Positions 38,321-46,724 of a stretch of DNA of 64,000 nucleotides are shown here, piece after piece. Location: assembly GCA_009840735.1 (NCBI GenBank), contig VXNF01000058.1:82531-146530 (forward strand). The letters are read 5' to 3'. The position numbers were made by a program, and so were the translations under genes. The DNA is from Acidimicrobiia bacterium (GTDB taxonomy: Bacteria > Actinomycetota > Acidimicrobiia > Acidimicrobiales > CATQHL01). The notes beneath the pieces were generated by a model. That model saw only the letters and a list, made by a program, of their open reading frames with translations, was not told the DNA's origin and searched no databases. How positions within the stretch are numbered: the stretch's first letter is position 1; each line of letters opens with the position of its first letter.

Positions 38321-38500
38321 CTAGGCGCGGCCACCGCCGGTGATCGCTGCTACGAGCCGTCTCTGGGCAGCAGGAGGCAGGGAAGCGGACTTGTCACCCC
38401 ACCGCCCCTCTTCTTTGGACAGCCGCAGGATCTCCGACAGCCGTGCCTTCGCCTCGGCCAAGGTCCAAGCAGGCCGGGGTGAGAGACGCGTGATTGCCAT
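38321..38500 (-). pseudogene. duplicated, C-terminally truncated Phd-like antitoxin
   Basis: MAITRLSPRPAWTLAEAKARLSEILRLSKEEGRWGDK...; 56/58 nt identity between 38424-38481 and 37210-37267. Confidence 0.75.
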
Positions 38501-38553
38501 GTCCCCTCCGGCCCGCGGCCTACGCCAGCATAGGTCGCAGGCTGGACCCGACT

Positions 38554-40101
38554 CTATTGGCTGGCTTTCCGCCGGAGCCATTCGGAGGCGTCGAAACCCG
38601 GGCGGGCCGCCGCTGAGGTCAGCGCTTGGACAGCCTGCGCTGCCAGCTCGGGCCGAAGTCGGGTGATGGCTCGGTACTCGATGCCGCCGACGTCGGTGAA
38701 GCGCCAGTCCGGCGGCTGGCCGTCGGCGACCACTGCGCCGGCGCTCCCCGGCTCGAACCTCGGCATGACGAGCTTGTACGGGGCCGTGTCGAACCGGACG
38801 CCGACGAGCTTGTCTTCCGGGGACCGAATCATGGCCACTGGGCGTCGATTGTCGGGGAGGAGGCCCAGCATCGGGAAGGCGCGGCGGCCCTTGAGCCGAA
38901 CGCTGTCGCACAGTGGTTGGATGCACAGCCAGTAGTCGCCAGAGTCGTCGCGAAGGACGATGCCAAGTTCGAGCCGTGGTGGTATCTGGCCGCAGTCGCT
39001 GCTGCTCAGCATGACGGCGAGCGCCATGCTCGAGGCACCGTCGTCACCGAACGCGGCTGTCAGATCATCGACCGCCCTGGTTGTCGCCGAGTCACCCAAG
39101 CCGATGCCGCTCAGGCCACAGGCGATTGCCTCGTGTGCCAATGACTCGTCAGGAAGATCCTTCACCTGCTGCGGGACTCTATTGTCGGGATTCCTCAACC
39201 TCTCGACTAGCGCGCTCGGATTCCCGCCGCTCGTTGCTCGCGCTAGCGGCTCGGCGACAGAGTCGATGTCCCAGACGACGCTGACCCCTGCGTCGTGGAG
39301 TGCCTGTTCGAGGTCGCTGGCGAGCAGGCGGGTGAACTGGGGACCCGCGTCGTCGGCTTGGGGCAGCAGTGCTCGGTGTACGAGGGCTCCGGCGTCCAGA
39401 CTGGAGCTGAAGCTCGCCAGAATCCTCGGCGTGGAGTCGCGCACCGTGTTGACGCCGCGGAACACGAACTGAGGCATGAGTCCCGCGAAGATCGTTTCAA
39501 GGTCGTTTCGGATCCGCTTCGGAAGATCGCGATACGGCGCAGTCCTGCGATCCTCCCCGCCGACCAACGGGATTCCTGGCTTCCCGAAGACGAGCACGAC
39601 CGTGTGCTCGTATTGCAACACGAAATCCTGAGTCTCCTCAAAGTTCGTTGCTTCTGTGAGTCGTTCGACGACGCGGCGCAGGTTGTGCGTCCCGGTGAAG
39701 ATGACGACGACCGTCAGACGACCCTTGTTCGCTTCGGTGACCGCCGAGATCATCTCGATAGTCCTGGTGTCGTCTCCGAACAGCAGCCAGTCGAGTATCA
39801 GCAGGTCAGAAACTTGAGATCCCCGGCGGGCCAGAGCCACGAGATCGGAATCTTGCTCGTCCGGCTGGAGCACGCCGCACACGATCCCTTCGTCGATGAA
39901 CGCGCTGACGAGCTCTGACGGGTGGACCGGTGTCGCGTCGTCGTTCCGCGGGGGATCGAGACCGGGCTGCGGCTCGCCGTCGGGATCAAACGGCTCGTCG
40001 GTGCTGAGCTCCTCCAGCGGGCCGTAGTCGCCCTGAACCCGGTCGTCTATGACCAGCGCTGTGCGGAAGTAGTCGCTGACTGCGGTCATCGGTGCCCTCA
40101 C
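38554..40101 (-). CDS. receiver-domain (REC-like) protein with large uncharacterised C-terminal region
   Basis: ALVIDD, LLILDWLLFGDD, VVIFTG, LVFGKPG = receiver DD/D/T/K residues; GTGA overlap with upstream gene. Confidence 0.75.
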   Translation of the reverse strand: MRAPMTAVSDYFRTALVIDDRVQGDYGPLEELSTDEPFDPDGEPQPGLDPPRNDDATPVHPSELVSAFIDEGIVCGVLQPDEQDSDLVALARRGSQVSDLLILDWLLFGDDTRTIEMISAVTEANKGRLTVVVIFTGTHNLRRVVERLTEATNFEETQDFVLQYEHTVVLVFGKPGIPLVGGEDRRTAPYRDLPKRIRNDLETIFAGLMPQFVFRGVNTVRDSTPRILASFSSSLDAGALVHRALLPQADDAGPQFTRLLASDLEQALHDAGVSVVWDIDSVAEPLARATSGGNPSALVERLRNPDNRVPQQVKDLPDESLAHEAIACGLSGIGLGDSATTRAVDDLTAAFGDDGASSMALAVMLSSSDCGQIPPRLELGIVLRDDSGDYWLCIQPLCDSVRLKGRRAFPMLGLLPDNRRPVAMIRSPEDKLVGVRFDTAPYKLVMPRFEPGSAGAVVADGQPPDWRFTDVGGIEYRAITRLRPELAAQAVQALTSAAARPGFDASEWLRRKASQ

Positions 40102-42986
40102 GCCTCCTTTGTCGTCGGGCGGATCAAGAACTCGGTGCCGTCATTGGCGTCGCCTAGGTGGATCGACCACCCGGCCCGTTCCAGTACCTGGCTTGCAATC
40201 GCTAGCCCGAGGCCGCTGCCACCGGGCTTGGTGGTGAAGCCGAAGTCGAACACCCGGTCGGCTACGTCCGCCGCGATCCCGGGACCGCTGTCACGGTAGA
40301 CGAGCGTGTCGCCGCGCTTGTCGAGTTCGATGACCTGAGCCCGTCCGGGCGAGTCGCGCCGAATCCAGTACAGGCTGTTGTCGACCAAGTTGATGAACAC
40401 CGGATAGAACGTGGATGTGTAGCCTTCGAGCCTGGCGGCCTGAAACTCCCGCCTCGGACGGATCTCAACATCCAGGTCTGCAAGGCGTTCCCGGAACAGC
40501 TCGTCGAGGTAGCGCGAGATGTCGCTTCCCTTGATGGTCGTCGGGGTGCGCCGCAGCCGGCGCTGCATAGGGGTGAGCAGCGTGAGGTAGCTCTCGAGAT
40601 GGTCGATGTCTCGCCGCAGGTCTTCGTAAAGCCTGACGAGTTGTGGATTCTTCTTCGCCCATGCCCCGACTCTGCGCACGTCGCTGCGGATGCTCGAGAC
40701 GGTGGCGTGGAACTCGTGGTCGACGACTGCCAGAGCCATGCCGAGTTGCACGAGTTCCAGCTGCGCGTCTGCTTGGGCGCGCAGTTCGACGATCTCGGCA
40801 TCGGCGGCGGCGGCGAAATCGGTGGGATCGGGGGCGCCGCTGCTGAAGACGAGTTGGCTTGAGTGGACGAGGTTGACGACTCGCTTGAGTGCTCTCCGCG
40901 AGTCGGTTGCCAGATCGTCCACTGCCTGCTCGAACTGGGCCTGATCCTGGATCCATCCGCTGCTGGCCGAGGCGGTCGGCACGGTTATCGTGCTGAGTCG
41001 CGTGTCGAAGTCGTCGCGGAGTCCCGCCAGAGTGGCGCGCACTGCGCTGGTCAGCCCCGCCAACGCGCTGTCGGCCTCTTGTTGAGCTTCGCCCACCGCG
41101 CTCCTCGCCTGCGCGACGCGGCCCTCGACGAACTCGCGCCGCTCCCTCTCGTCGGCTGCTTTCGCGGCCAGCCGACTCTCGGCGGCCGCGACCAACTCGT
41201 CGACGGCCTCCAGGGCCGGGCCGACGTACGATCTCTCGATCTCCTCAAGGCCGCGTTCGAGGGTCAGCATGTCCCGGCGCATCGGCTCGGTCGGAGCGAA
41301 GCCCGTCGGCTCGTCGAACTCCAGCGATGTCGCGAGCTGGCGCAGTTCTCGCCTCGCCGCGGCGACACGCTGAGAGGCGGGCTGGAGCCGATCACATGTG
41401 TCGAGTTCCGTCGCTAGGGCTTGCACGATTTCTGACGCCTGATGCTGGAAGTCCGTCTCGTTGAGGTGCTGGATCGCGCTGGCGAGCTGGGGGCGCAATG
41501 TTCGCCGCCCTTCCCTGGCTCTCTTGTCTCGTTCCTTGCGTAGTGCATCCTCCCTCGCGAGCCGCTGCCGGCCTTTCTCATAGGCATCGGCCCGGGGGCT
41601 CTTGGCTCGGAAGAATGTCGCCGCGAGTTCCACGAAGAGGTTGATGAGCAGATCCCTGAAGGCCGAATATGCCCGGCCCTGCGTGAACCCCTCCCTGCCC
41701 GCCTTCTCCTGCAGCGTGGCGTTGTGCTTGCTCGACAGGCTGACGGCACCGAACATACGTCTGTAGGAGAAGTAGTAGTAACTCGCGCCCAGCGTTCGCC
41801 GTTCTTCGATCTCCAGATAGTCCACGTCGGGACGGCCGTACGGCTGCACGCGGATGCCATCCATATAGACGTAGAGGCCACCAAGCTGCCGAAGCCGGGT
41901 CGTCATGGTCGCGAAGGCTTCTGGATCGAGTCGCGAATCGGGTCGTTCGCCTTGCACCACTCCGAGTTCGAACGCGAAGGGCCCGCATCGTGGCTGTAGC
42001 CGTTCTGGACATGGGATGTTGACGTCGGTTGGCTCTTCGTCGAAGATTCGGATCGTTCCCAGGAAGTTACCGTTCTCGTCAAACTCGCCGAGGACGTGGT
42101 GATCGGCTTCTTCAAAGTCGGACATATTGAAGAAGTCGTTGGGCGGCAGGAGGCTCTCGTCGTCACCGCCGCCGCGGCGATCGACGAAGTCGACCGAGAA
42201 CTCGGGCGTGGTCGGGCTCCCGAGCCACACGTCGGTGAAGCCGTGCAACGTCCTGCCCAGTAAGGAGGCGTCCGTCGGTCGTTGGCTCTGGAGGTCGGGG
42301 GGCAGGTCCTCGGATACCGGGGAGATGAAGAACACCGTGCCGCTATCCTGGATCGGTTCCAGGTCGGGCAGCGACCGGTAGGGATCGTCCGGCATGGAGT
42401 CGAGAGTCCTCAGGATCTCATCCACTCGCTGTGACCAGGATGCCGAGCTGTCCAGCGCACGGAAGTCCGCCACGGCCTCAGCTATCGGTGCCTTCAGTTG
42501 TGCCACGTTGTCCGCGGTGAGGCCGCCGGAGTCCAACTCGACGAGTCCCACGGGCACCTCGTCTAAGTCGACGCGCGGCAGTTCGAACATCTTCCAGCTG
42601 ACGAGCGCGGCGACCGCGGGATGCCCGATCCGCTTGGACACGACGAGCACCTGGCTGCCGAGAGCGCCTATGGCGAGACGCCCGATGCCCTTCTCGCCGA
42701 GTTGCACCCTCGGCCGCATTCCCGGCGGCGGCGGCGTCGAGCCGCGCTCCAGCTTCGACTCGGTGGCGATGGTGAGCCACTGCTTCTCGAAGGTCGCCCG
42801 GTCCATGCCGAGGCCGTCGTCGCTCACCACGAGCACGTTGCGAGTTCGGAAGAAGTCCGCGATCGCGACGGTGGCGTACGCGTCGTAGGAGTTCTTGAAC
42901 AGCTCGCTTAGCGCTGTCGGCAGGCTGGCGATCTGCTGCCGCCCGAGCATGTCGACCGCCCGCGCGCGGGCGCGGAAACGAGTCAT
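40098..42986 (-). CDS. ATPase with N-terminal HSP90/MutL/MORC-like GHKL domain and C-terminal histidine-kinase-type GHKL domain
   Basis: N-term LSELFKNSYDAYA, DDGLGM, GEKGIGRLA; C-term DHEFHATVSSIRSDVRR, NLVDNSLYW, DSGPGIA, GGSGLGLAIAS. Confidence 0.88.
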   Translation of the reverse strand: MTRFRARARAVDMLGRQQIASLPTALSELFKNSYDAYATVAIADFFRTRNVLVVSDDGLGMDRATFEKQWLTIATESKLERGSTPPPPGMRPRVQLGEKGIGRLAIGALGSQVLVVSKRIGHPAVAALVSWKMFELPRVDLDEVPVGLVELDSGGLTADNVAQLKAPIAEAVADFRALDSSASWSQRVDEILRTLDSMPDDPYRSLPDLEPIQDSGTVFFISPVSEDLPPDLQSQRPTDASLLGRTLHGFTDVWLGSPTTPEFSVDFVDRRGGGDDESLLPPNDFFNMSDFEEADHHVLGEFDENGNFLGTIRIFDEEPTDVNIPCPERLQPRCGPFAFELGVVQGERPDSRLDPEAFATMTTRLRQLGGLYVYMDGIRVQPYGRPDVDYLEIEERRTLGASYYYFSYRRMFGAVSLSSKHNATLQEKAGREGFTQGRAYSAFRDLLINLFVELAATFFRAKSPRADAYEKGRQRLAREDALRKERDKRAREGRRTLRPQLASAIQHLNETDFQHQASEIVQALATELDTCDRLQPASQRVAAARRELRQLATSLEFDEPTGFAPTEPMRRDMLTLERGLEEIERSYVGPALEAVDELVAAAESRLAAKAADERERREFVEGRVAQARSAVGEAQQEADSALAGLTSAVRATLAGLRDDFDTRLSTITVPTASASSGWIQDQAQFEQAVDDLATDSRRALKRVVNLVHSSQLVFSSGAPDPTDFAAAADAEIVELRAQADAQLELVQLGMALAVVDHEFHATVSSIRSDVRRVGAWAKKNPQLVRLYEDLRRDIDHLESYLTLLTPMQRRLRRTPTTIKGSDISRYLDELFRERLADLDVEIRPRREFQAARLEGYTSTFYPVFINLVDNSLYWIRRDSPGRAQVIELDKRGDTLVYRDSGPGIAADVADRVFDFGFTTKPGGSGLGLAIASQVLERAGWSIHLGDANDGTEFLIRPTTKEA

Positions 42987-44098
42987 GCCGAGGCGTGCAT
43001 CAGCGGCCCCGGGACGGCAGCGTCGGGAGAGCCCCGGTCACTAGCCGCACGGCGGGCCTGGTTGACGTGCTCCACTAGGTGCCGCCCGAAGTGGCGCGCG
43101 AGAACGACCGGCACGGCGTTGCCGATCTGCCTGGCCTGAGAGGTGAGGCTGCCGGTGAACTCGAATGAGACAGGGAAGGTCTGCAACCGTGCCGCCTCGC
43201 GTGCGCTGAGCGCCCGGTCTTGGGTCGGATGGCCGAAGCGCCCGTTGCTGTAGCTGATGCACCTCGTGGTCAGCGCGGGCGCTGGCCTGTCCCAACTCAG
43301 CCGGCCGTAGACGTCGGTGTGCCCCGCGAAACCGTCGCGATGGCAGTCGGGCCAGAGCCGGTCCGGCCAGTCCCGGCGGTCGCCGCCCTCCGGCGTGGCC
43401 CGGATCCGCTCGAGGTTCAGCTTCGAGAGCCTCATGGACCGGTGGCTGCTGATGCCGGACTGTCTCTGCCCGGCCTTGATCGGAGGGAGCGAGCCGATCC
43501 ATTCTCTCACTGTCGAGCGCGGGCACCCGGCCGCCGGGCCGTGGGTGGGGTCCGGGAGGCTGATCGGTCCGAGGCGGCTCGCGACGAGGACGAGCCTGCG
43601 CCTCGTCTGAGGCACGCCGTAGTCGGCGCTGCACACTGTGCCGTAGCTGACGTGGTGTGTCCTGCCCAGCTCCTGCACGAATTCGGCGAAGGGACCCTCC
43701 GAAGCCGAGACCCGCTGCATTCCCGGCACGTTCTCCACGAAGACCAGCTCCGGGTTGAGTGCCGTCACGAACCGGAGGAACTCCACCAGCAAGAACGATC
43801 GGCGGTCCCGGGCGGGCGGCTGCTGCCGATGGCCGGCGAACGGCTGGCAGGGAGCGCAACCCGCGAAGAGCATCACCGACTCTGACGCTGGGCGCAGTAG
43901 CCCGGTCACCTCCTCGGCGCTCACCTCGCGGATGTCTCGCTCGATGACAGGAGTGCCCGAGAAGTTCAGCTGGAAGGTAGCGACCGCGTCAGGGTCCCAG
44001 TCGACGGCCAGCAACGGCGAGATGCCCGCGTCGGCGAACCCCCGCGTTGTGCCTCCACAGCCCGAGAAAAAGTCTGCCAGGGCGATGTCAACGCTCAT
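42983..44098 (-). CDS. C5-cytosine-specific DNA methyltransferase
   Basis: FSGCGGTTRGF, PCQPFAGH, FVENVPG, YGVPQTRRRLVLV, REAARLQTFP, RQIGNAVP. Confidence 0.96.
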   Translation of the reverse strand: MSVDIALADFFSGCGGTTRGFADAGISPLLAVDWDPDAVATFQLNFSGTPVIERDIREVSAEEVTGLLRPASESVMLFAGCAPCQPFAGHRQQPPARDRRSFLLVEFLRFVTALNPELVFVENVPGMQRVSASEGPFAEFVQELGRTHHVSYGTVCSADYGVPQTRRRLVLVASRLGPISLPDPTHGPAAGCPRSTVREWIGSLPPIKAGQRQSGISSHRSMRLSKLNLERIRATPEGGDRRDWPDRLWPDCHRDGFAGHTDVYGRLSWDRPAPALTTRCISYSNGRFGHPTQDRALSAREAARLQTFPVSFEFTGSLTSQARQIGNAVPVVLARHFGRHLVEHVNQARRAASDRGSPDAAVPGPLMHASA

Positions 44099-44162
44099 CT
44101 TGGTCCCTCAGTGCTGCTCAGCACGCCAACTCGCCTTATTGTCGTCACTGCCTGTCAAGCTA

Positions 44163-44242
44163 CTTCACCACAGGGGTGAGACAGTACGTGCGGCATGCAC
44201 CTGAGCGGCTGCTGGGCTCGGCCCGGGGTCCACCGCGGTGGG
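44163..44242. repeat. dispersed ~80-bp repeat copy B
   Basis: See copy A at 37419-37498. Confidence 0.85.
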
Positions 44243-44263
44243 TACGCGGTTACGCACGGGCGG

Positions 44264-45802
44264 TCACGCTACCCCGGCGGTCGGCACCCGCAGTTCACCG
44301 GATAGCAACTTCGGCAGCAGCGTGTCCCGCAGGGCAGCGAGCGTGCGGGACACGGTGGCGCTGCCTACCTGGCGTTCAATAAGACTCGAGAACAGGAGGT
44401 CGGGCGACTCTAGGAGTTTGGCCGGGGGCACGATAACCATCGCCTCGTCCAGATGGTGGCGCTGAATGTGTCCCATGGTTGTTGCCTTGTCCGACGCGAT
44501 AGCTCGAAACTCTGGAAGATGTTCGCGAATCCAATTCCAATAGAACCATCTAGGGACTCGACTCGAAGTGACCTTAAACAGATGTTGATTAAGCGCACCA
44601 CGCCCATGCCCCCATAGCACCGTATCCAGACTGCCGAACCAGGAAAACACAACGTCGCCGTCCTCGACAATGAAGTCTTCTCCAATGTCGGCAGACGCCT
44701 TAAAAGACCGTCCGGTGAAGCCGCGCCGCATCTCGGCGATCTTGATGACTGGTAGCCAAGAGTCTTCCGCCGGTGGAAATCGTTTAAGTGCCAGCCCGTT
44801 CGTAAACTTCGCGATTCCGCTCAGGCTGTCAATCTGCCAGCCAGCTGGGATGGAGCCGAGTTCGGAGGGTTCGAAGGCGTCGGGGAACAGGGCGTCAAGG
44901 TCGGGAGGGAGGCCGGAGGGTCGGCCCTCGGCCTTGGCGCGGACCGGATCGAAGTCCACAAACCACGACCGGAACAGCGCCCGCGCCGTCTCATCAAGCG
45001 TCTCGCTCATCCGCCGGTTGAGTTCGATCTTGTCATCCAACGCCCCTAGCACGAGTGCGATTTCGCGCTGCTCTCCAACAGGAGGTATCAGAACGGATTG
45101 AGCGTGCGCTTGGCTGCGATTGAGCCCCGGTACAGCGCTGTCGGAGTTCATATCGGAAAGATTGCTGGAGCGCAGTGCATAGTAGATGTACCGCTGAAGG
45201 GTGAGATCTTCACCCTCGACATAAAATGTCGTATCTATAGGCCAACAGGGCTGGGGGGAGTAATGTACAGCTCCTGCCGTCCCTTTTCGTCCAACGATTA
45301 CGGTCGGGCCTCGCGTAAGGGGTTCGTCATGGAAGCCGACGACCCCGTTGGAGCCGTAAACTCGGAATTCGCCATTGAGTGATCGCTGAGCCTTTGGAAG
45401 TCCGCGGCCATAACTGAACGGGGCAAATTCTCCAAGCTCTTGCTGATGCCAACCGGTCGGGACATGTCCAGACATCAATTTGCCAGCCGCGACCGTCGAC
45501 GGCTGAATGACAACAGAGTCCGGCTTGATCCTGGCGCGGAATGCTTCGTCTATTGTGTGCCAGTCGACAACTTCGACGCGTATCGGCAGATCGGATTCCT
45601 CGAAGGCCTCTCGCAGGTCTCCCAGGATCCCACGGTCGGTCGGACCATCCCCTGCGACAGCCAAGTCCAAGTCGGAATAGTCCTTGGCCTCCCATCTAGC
45701 CCGCGAGCCATAGGCCCGCACCTCGCACTCCGGTACGTGATCTGCGAGAATTCGTTGTACCGTCCGCAGGCTTCGAGGGTTCAAGTCGATAAGGTCAGTC
45801 AT
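44264..45802 (-). CDS. hsdS: fusion: MNT-type nucleotidyltransferase (N-term ~105 aa) + type I restriction specificity subunit HsdS
   Basis: GSRARWEAKDYSDLDL (GSx10DxD) then LMSGHVPTGWHQQELGEF..ALDDKIELNRRMSETLDETARALFRSWFVDFDPVRAKAEG..LIERQVGS HsdS; one uninterrupted frame. Confidence 0.88.
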   Translation of the reverse strand: MTDLIDLNPRSLRTVQRILADHVPECEVRAYGSRARWEAKDYSDLDLAVAGDGPTDRGILGDLREAFEESDLPIRVEVVDWHTIDEAFRARIKPDSVVIQPSTVAAGKLMSGHVPTGWHQQELGEFAPFSYGRGLPKAQRSLNGEFRVYGSNGVVGFHDEPLTRGPTVIVGRKGTAGAVHYSPQPCWPIDTTFYVEGEDLTLQRYIYYALRSSNLSDMNSDSAVPGLNRSQAHAQSVLIPPVGEQREIALVLGALDDKIELNRRMSETLDETARALFRSWFVDFDPVRAKAEGRPSGLPPDLDALFPDAFEPSELGSIPAGWQIDSLSGIAKFTNGLALKRFPPAEDSWLPVIKIAEMRRGFTGRSFKASADIGEDFIVEDGDVVFSWFGSLDTVLWGHGRGALNQHLFKVTSSRVPRWFYWNWIREHLPEFRAIASDKATTMGHIQRHHLDEAMVIVPPAKLLESPDLLFSSLIERQVGSATVSRTLAALRDTLLPKLLSGELRVPTAGVA

Positions 45803-46223
45803 CCTGAGTGCTCGGCTCCATACGCTTAATGAGATCAGCGGTATCGCGAATGAATGTCGGCATGAGTGCCATCGCCGAGTCCACGATGTCCTGACTGTAC
45901 ATATGCGTTGTCTGGATGAGCGTACTCGAATAGTCCTGCCAGCGTTGACCTCCGTCGCCGAGTAAGTGGTTCTCGGCTGCGAGGCGGAGGACGGGTCTAG
46001 GACTGTTGGGAATATCGGGGAGCCGCAATTCGACGTGCAAGTAGCGGCGAACCACCTTCCAAGCCATGTCGTAGCAGATCTCGAATCGCTGGATCACAGA
46101 TTCCATTATCCCCTCGCGATCCAAGCGGGGAACATCCGGTTGCTGCTGGAGCAGGTTATCGTGCTGTTCCTCAAGGTTTTGCAGCACCGTTCGGAGGGTC
46201 GTTAGGTCGACTGACATTTCCAA
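45795..46223 (-). CDS. HEPN-like nucleotidyltransferase substrate-binding protein (HI0074 family), degenerate catalytic motif
   Basis: VIQRFEICYDMAWKVVRRYL, TLIQTTHMYSQD; overlaps MNT::hsdS start by 8 bp. Confidence 0.8.
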   Translation of the reverse strand: MEMSVDLTTLRTVLQNLEEQHDNLLQQQPDVPRLDREGIMESVIQRFEICYDMAWKVVRRYLHVELRLPDIPNSPRPVLRLAAENHLLGDGGQRWQDYSSTLIQTTHMYSQDIVDSAMALMPTFIRDTADLIKRMEPSTQDD

Positions 46224-46301
46224 TCACGGACCTCTGACAGTGCCCATTCTTTGCCAGTCACTGGTTGAGCATAGCACGACGTTGGATGAGCCTGAGTGAG
46301 G

Positions 46302-46724
46302 TCAATCATTCCGAGCCTCCAACTCGTCCAGCAGGCTGCGGGCGTCGTGCACGAATTCCCTGGCCGCACGGTAGACCGACGCGGCAATGTCGCTGTCGTA
46401 CATGTGGACCGTCTTGTTGCGCGCCTCGTGATGCGACATCCAGACGTCAACATCGGCGATCAGTCGGTTCTCTGTGGCGAGGCGGAAGAGTTGGCGCATC
46501 GTGACGCCGTCTGCGATGCCCGGCGTGACGTTTGTGTTCAGCCAGCGCTTCATCAGCTTCCAAGACAACTCGTACGTAATCTCAAATTGTTTGATCGCCC
46601 CGGCTTGCATCCCCTCCTGCAGGACAGCGTCGTAGTGCGCCATTCGCTCCTCGTCCGCAGTGACGGCAAGCGTTGCCGAGAGCGCGGTGAGCGAGTTCCG
46701 CAGGGTGGTCAACTCCAGCGGCAT
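46302..46724 (-). CDS. HEPN-like nucleotidyltransferase substrate-binding protein (HI0074 family) with intact RX4HXY
   Basis: AIKQFEITYELSWKLMKRWL, RNKTVHMYDSDIA. Confidence 0.85.
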   Translation of the reverse strand: MPLELTTLRNSLTALSATLAVTADEERMAHYDAVLQEGMQAGAIKQFEITYELSWKLMKRWLNTNVTPGIADGVTMRQLFRLATENRLIADVDVWMSHHEARNKTVHMYDSDIAASVYRAAREFVHDARSLLDELEARND

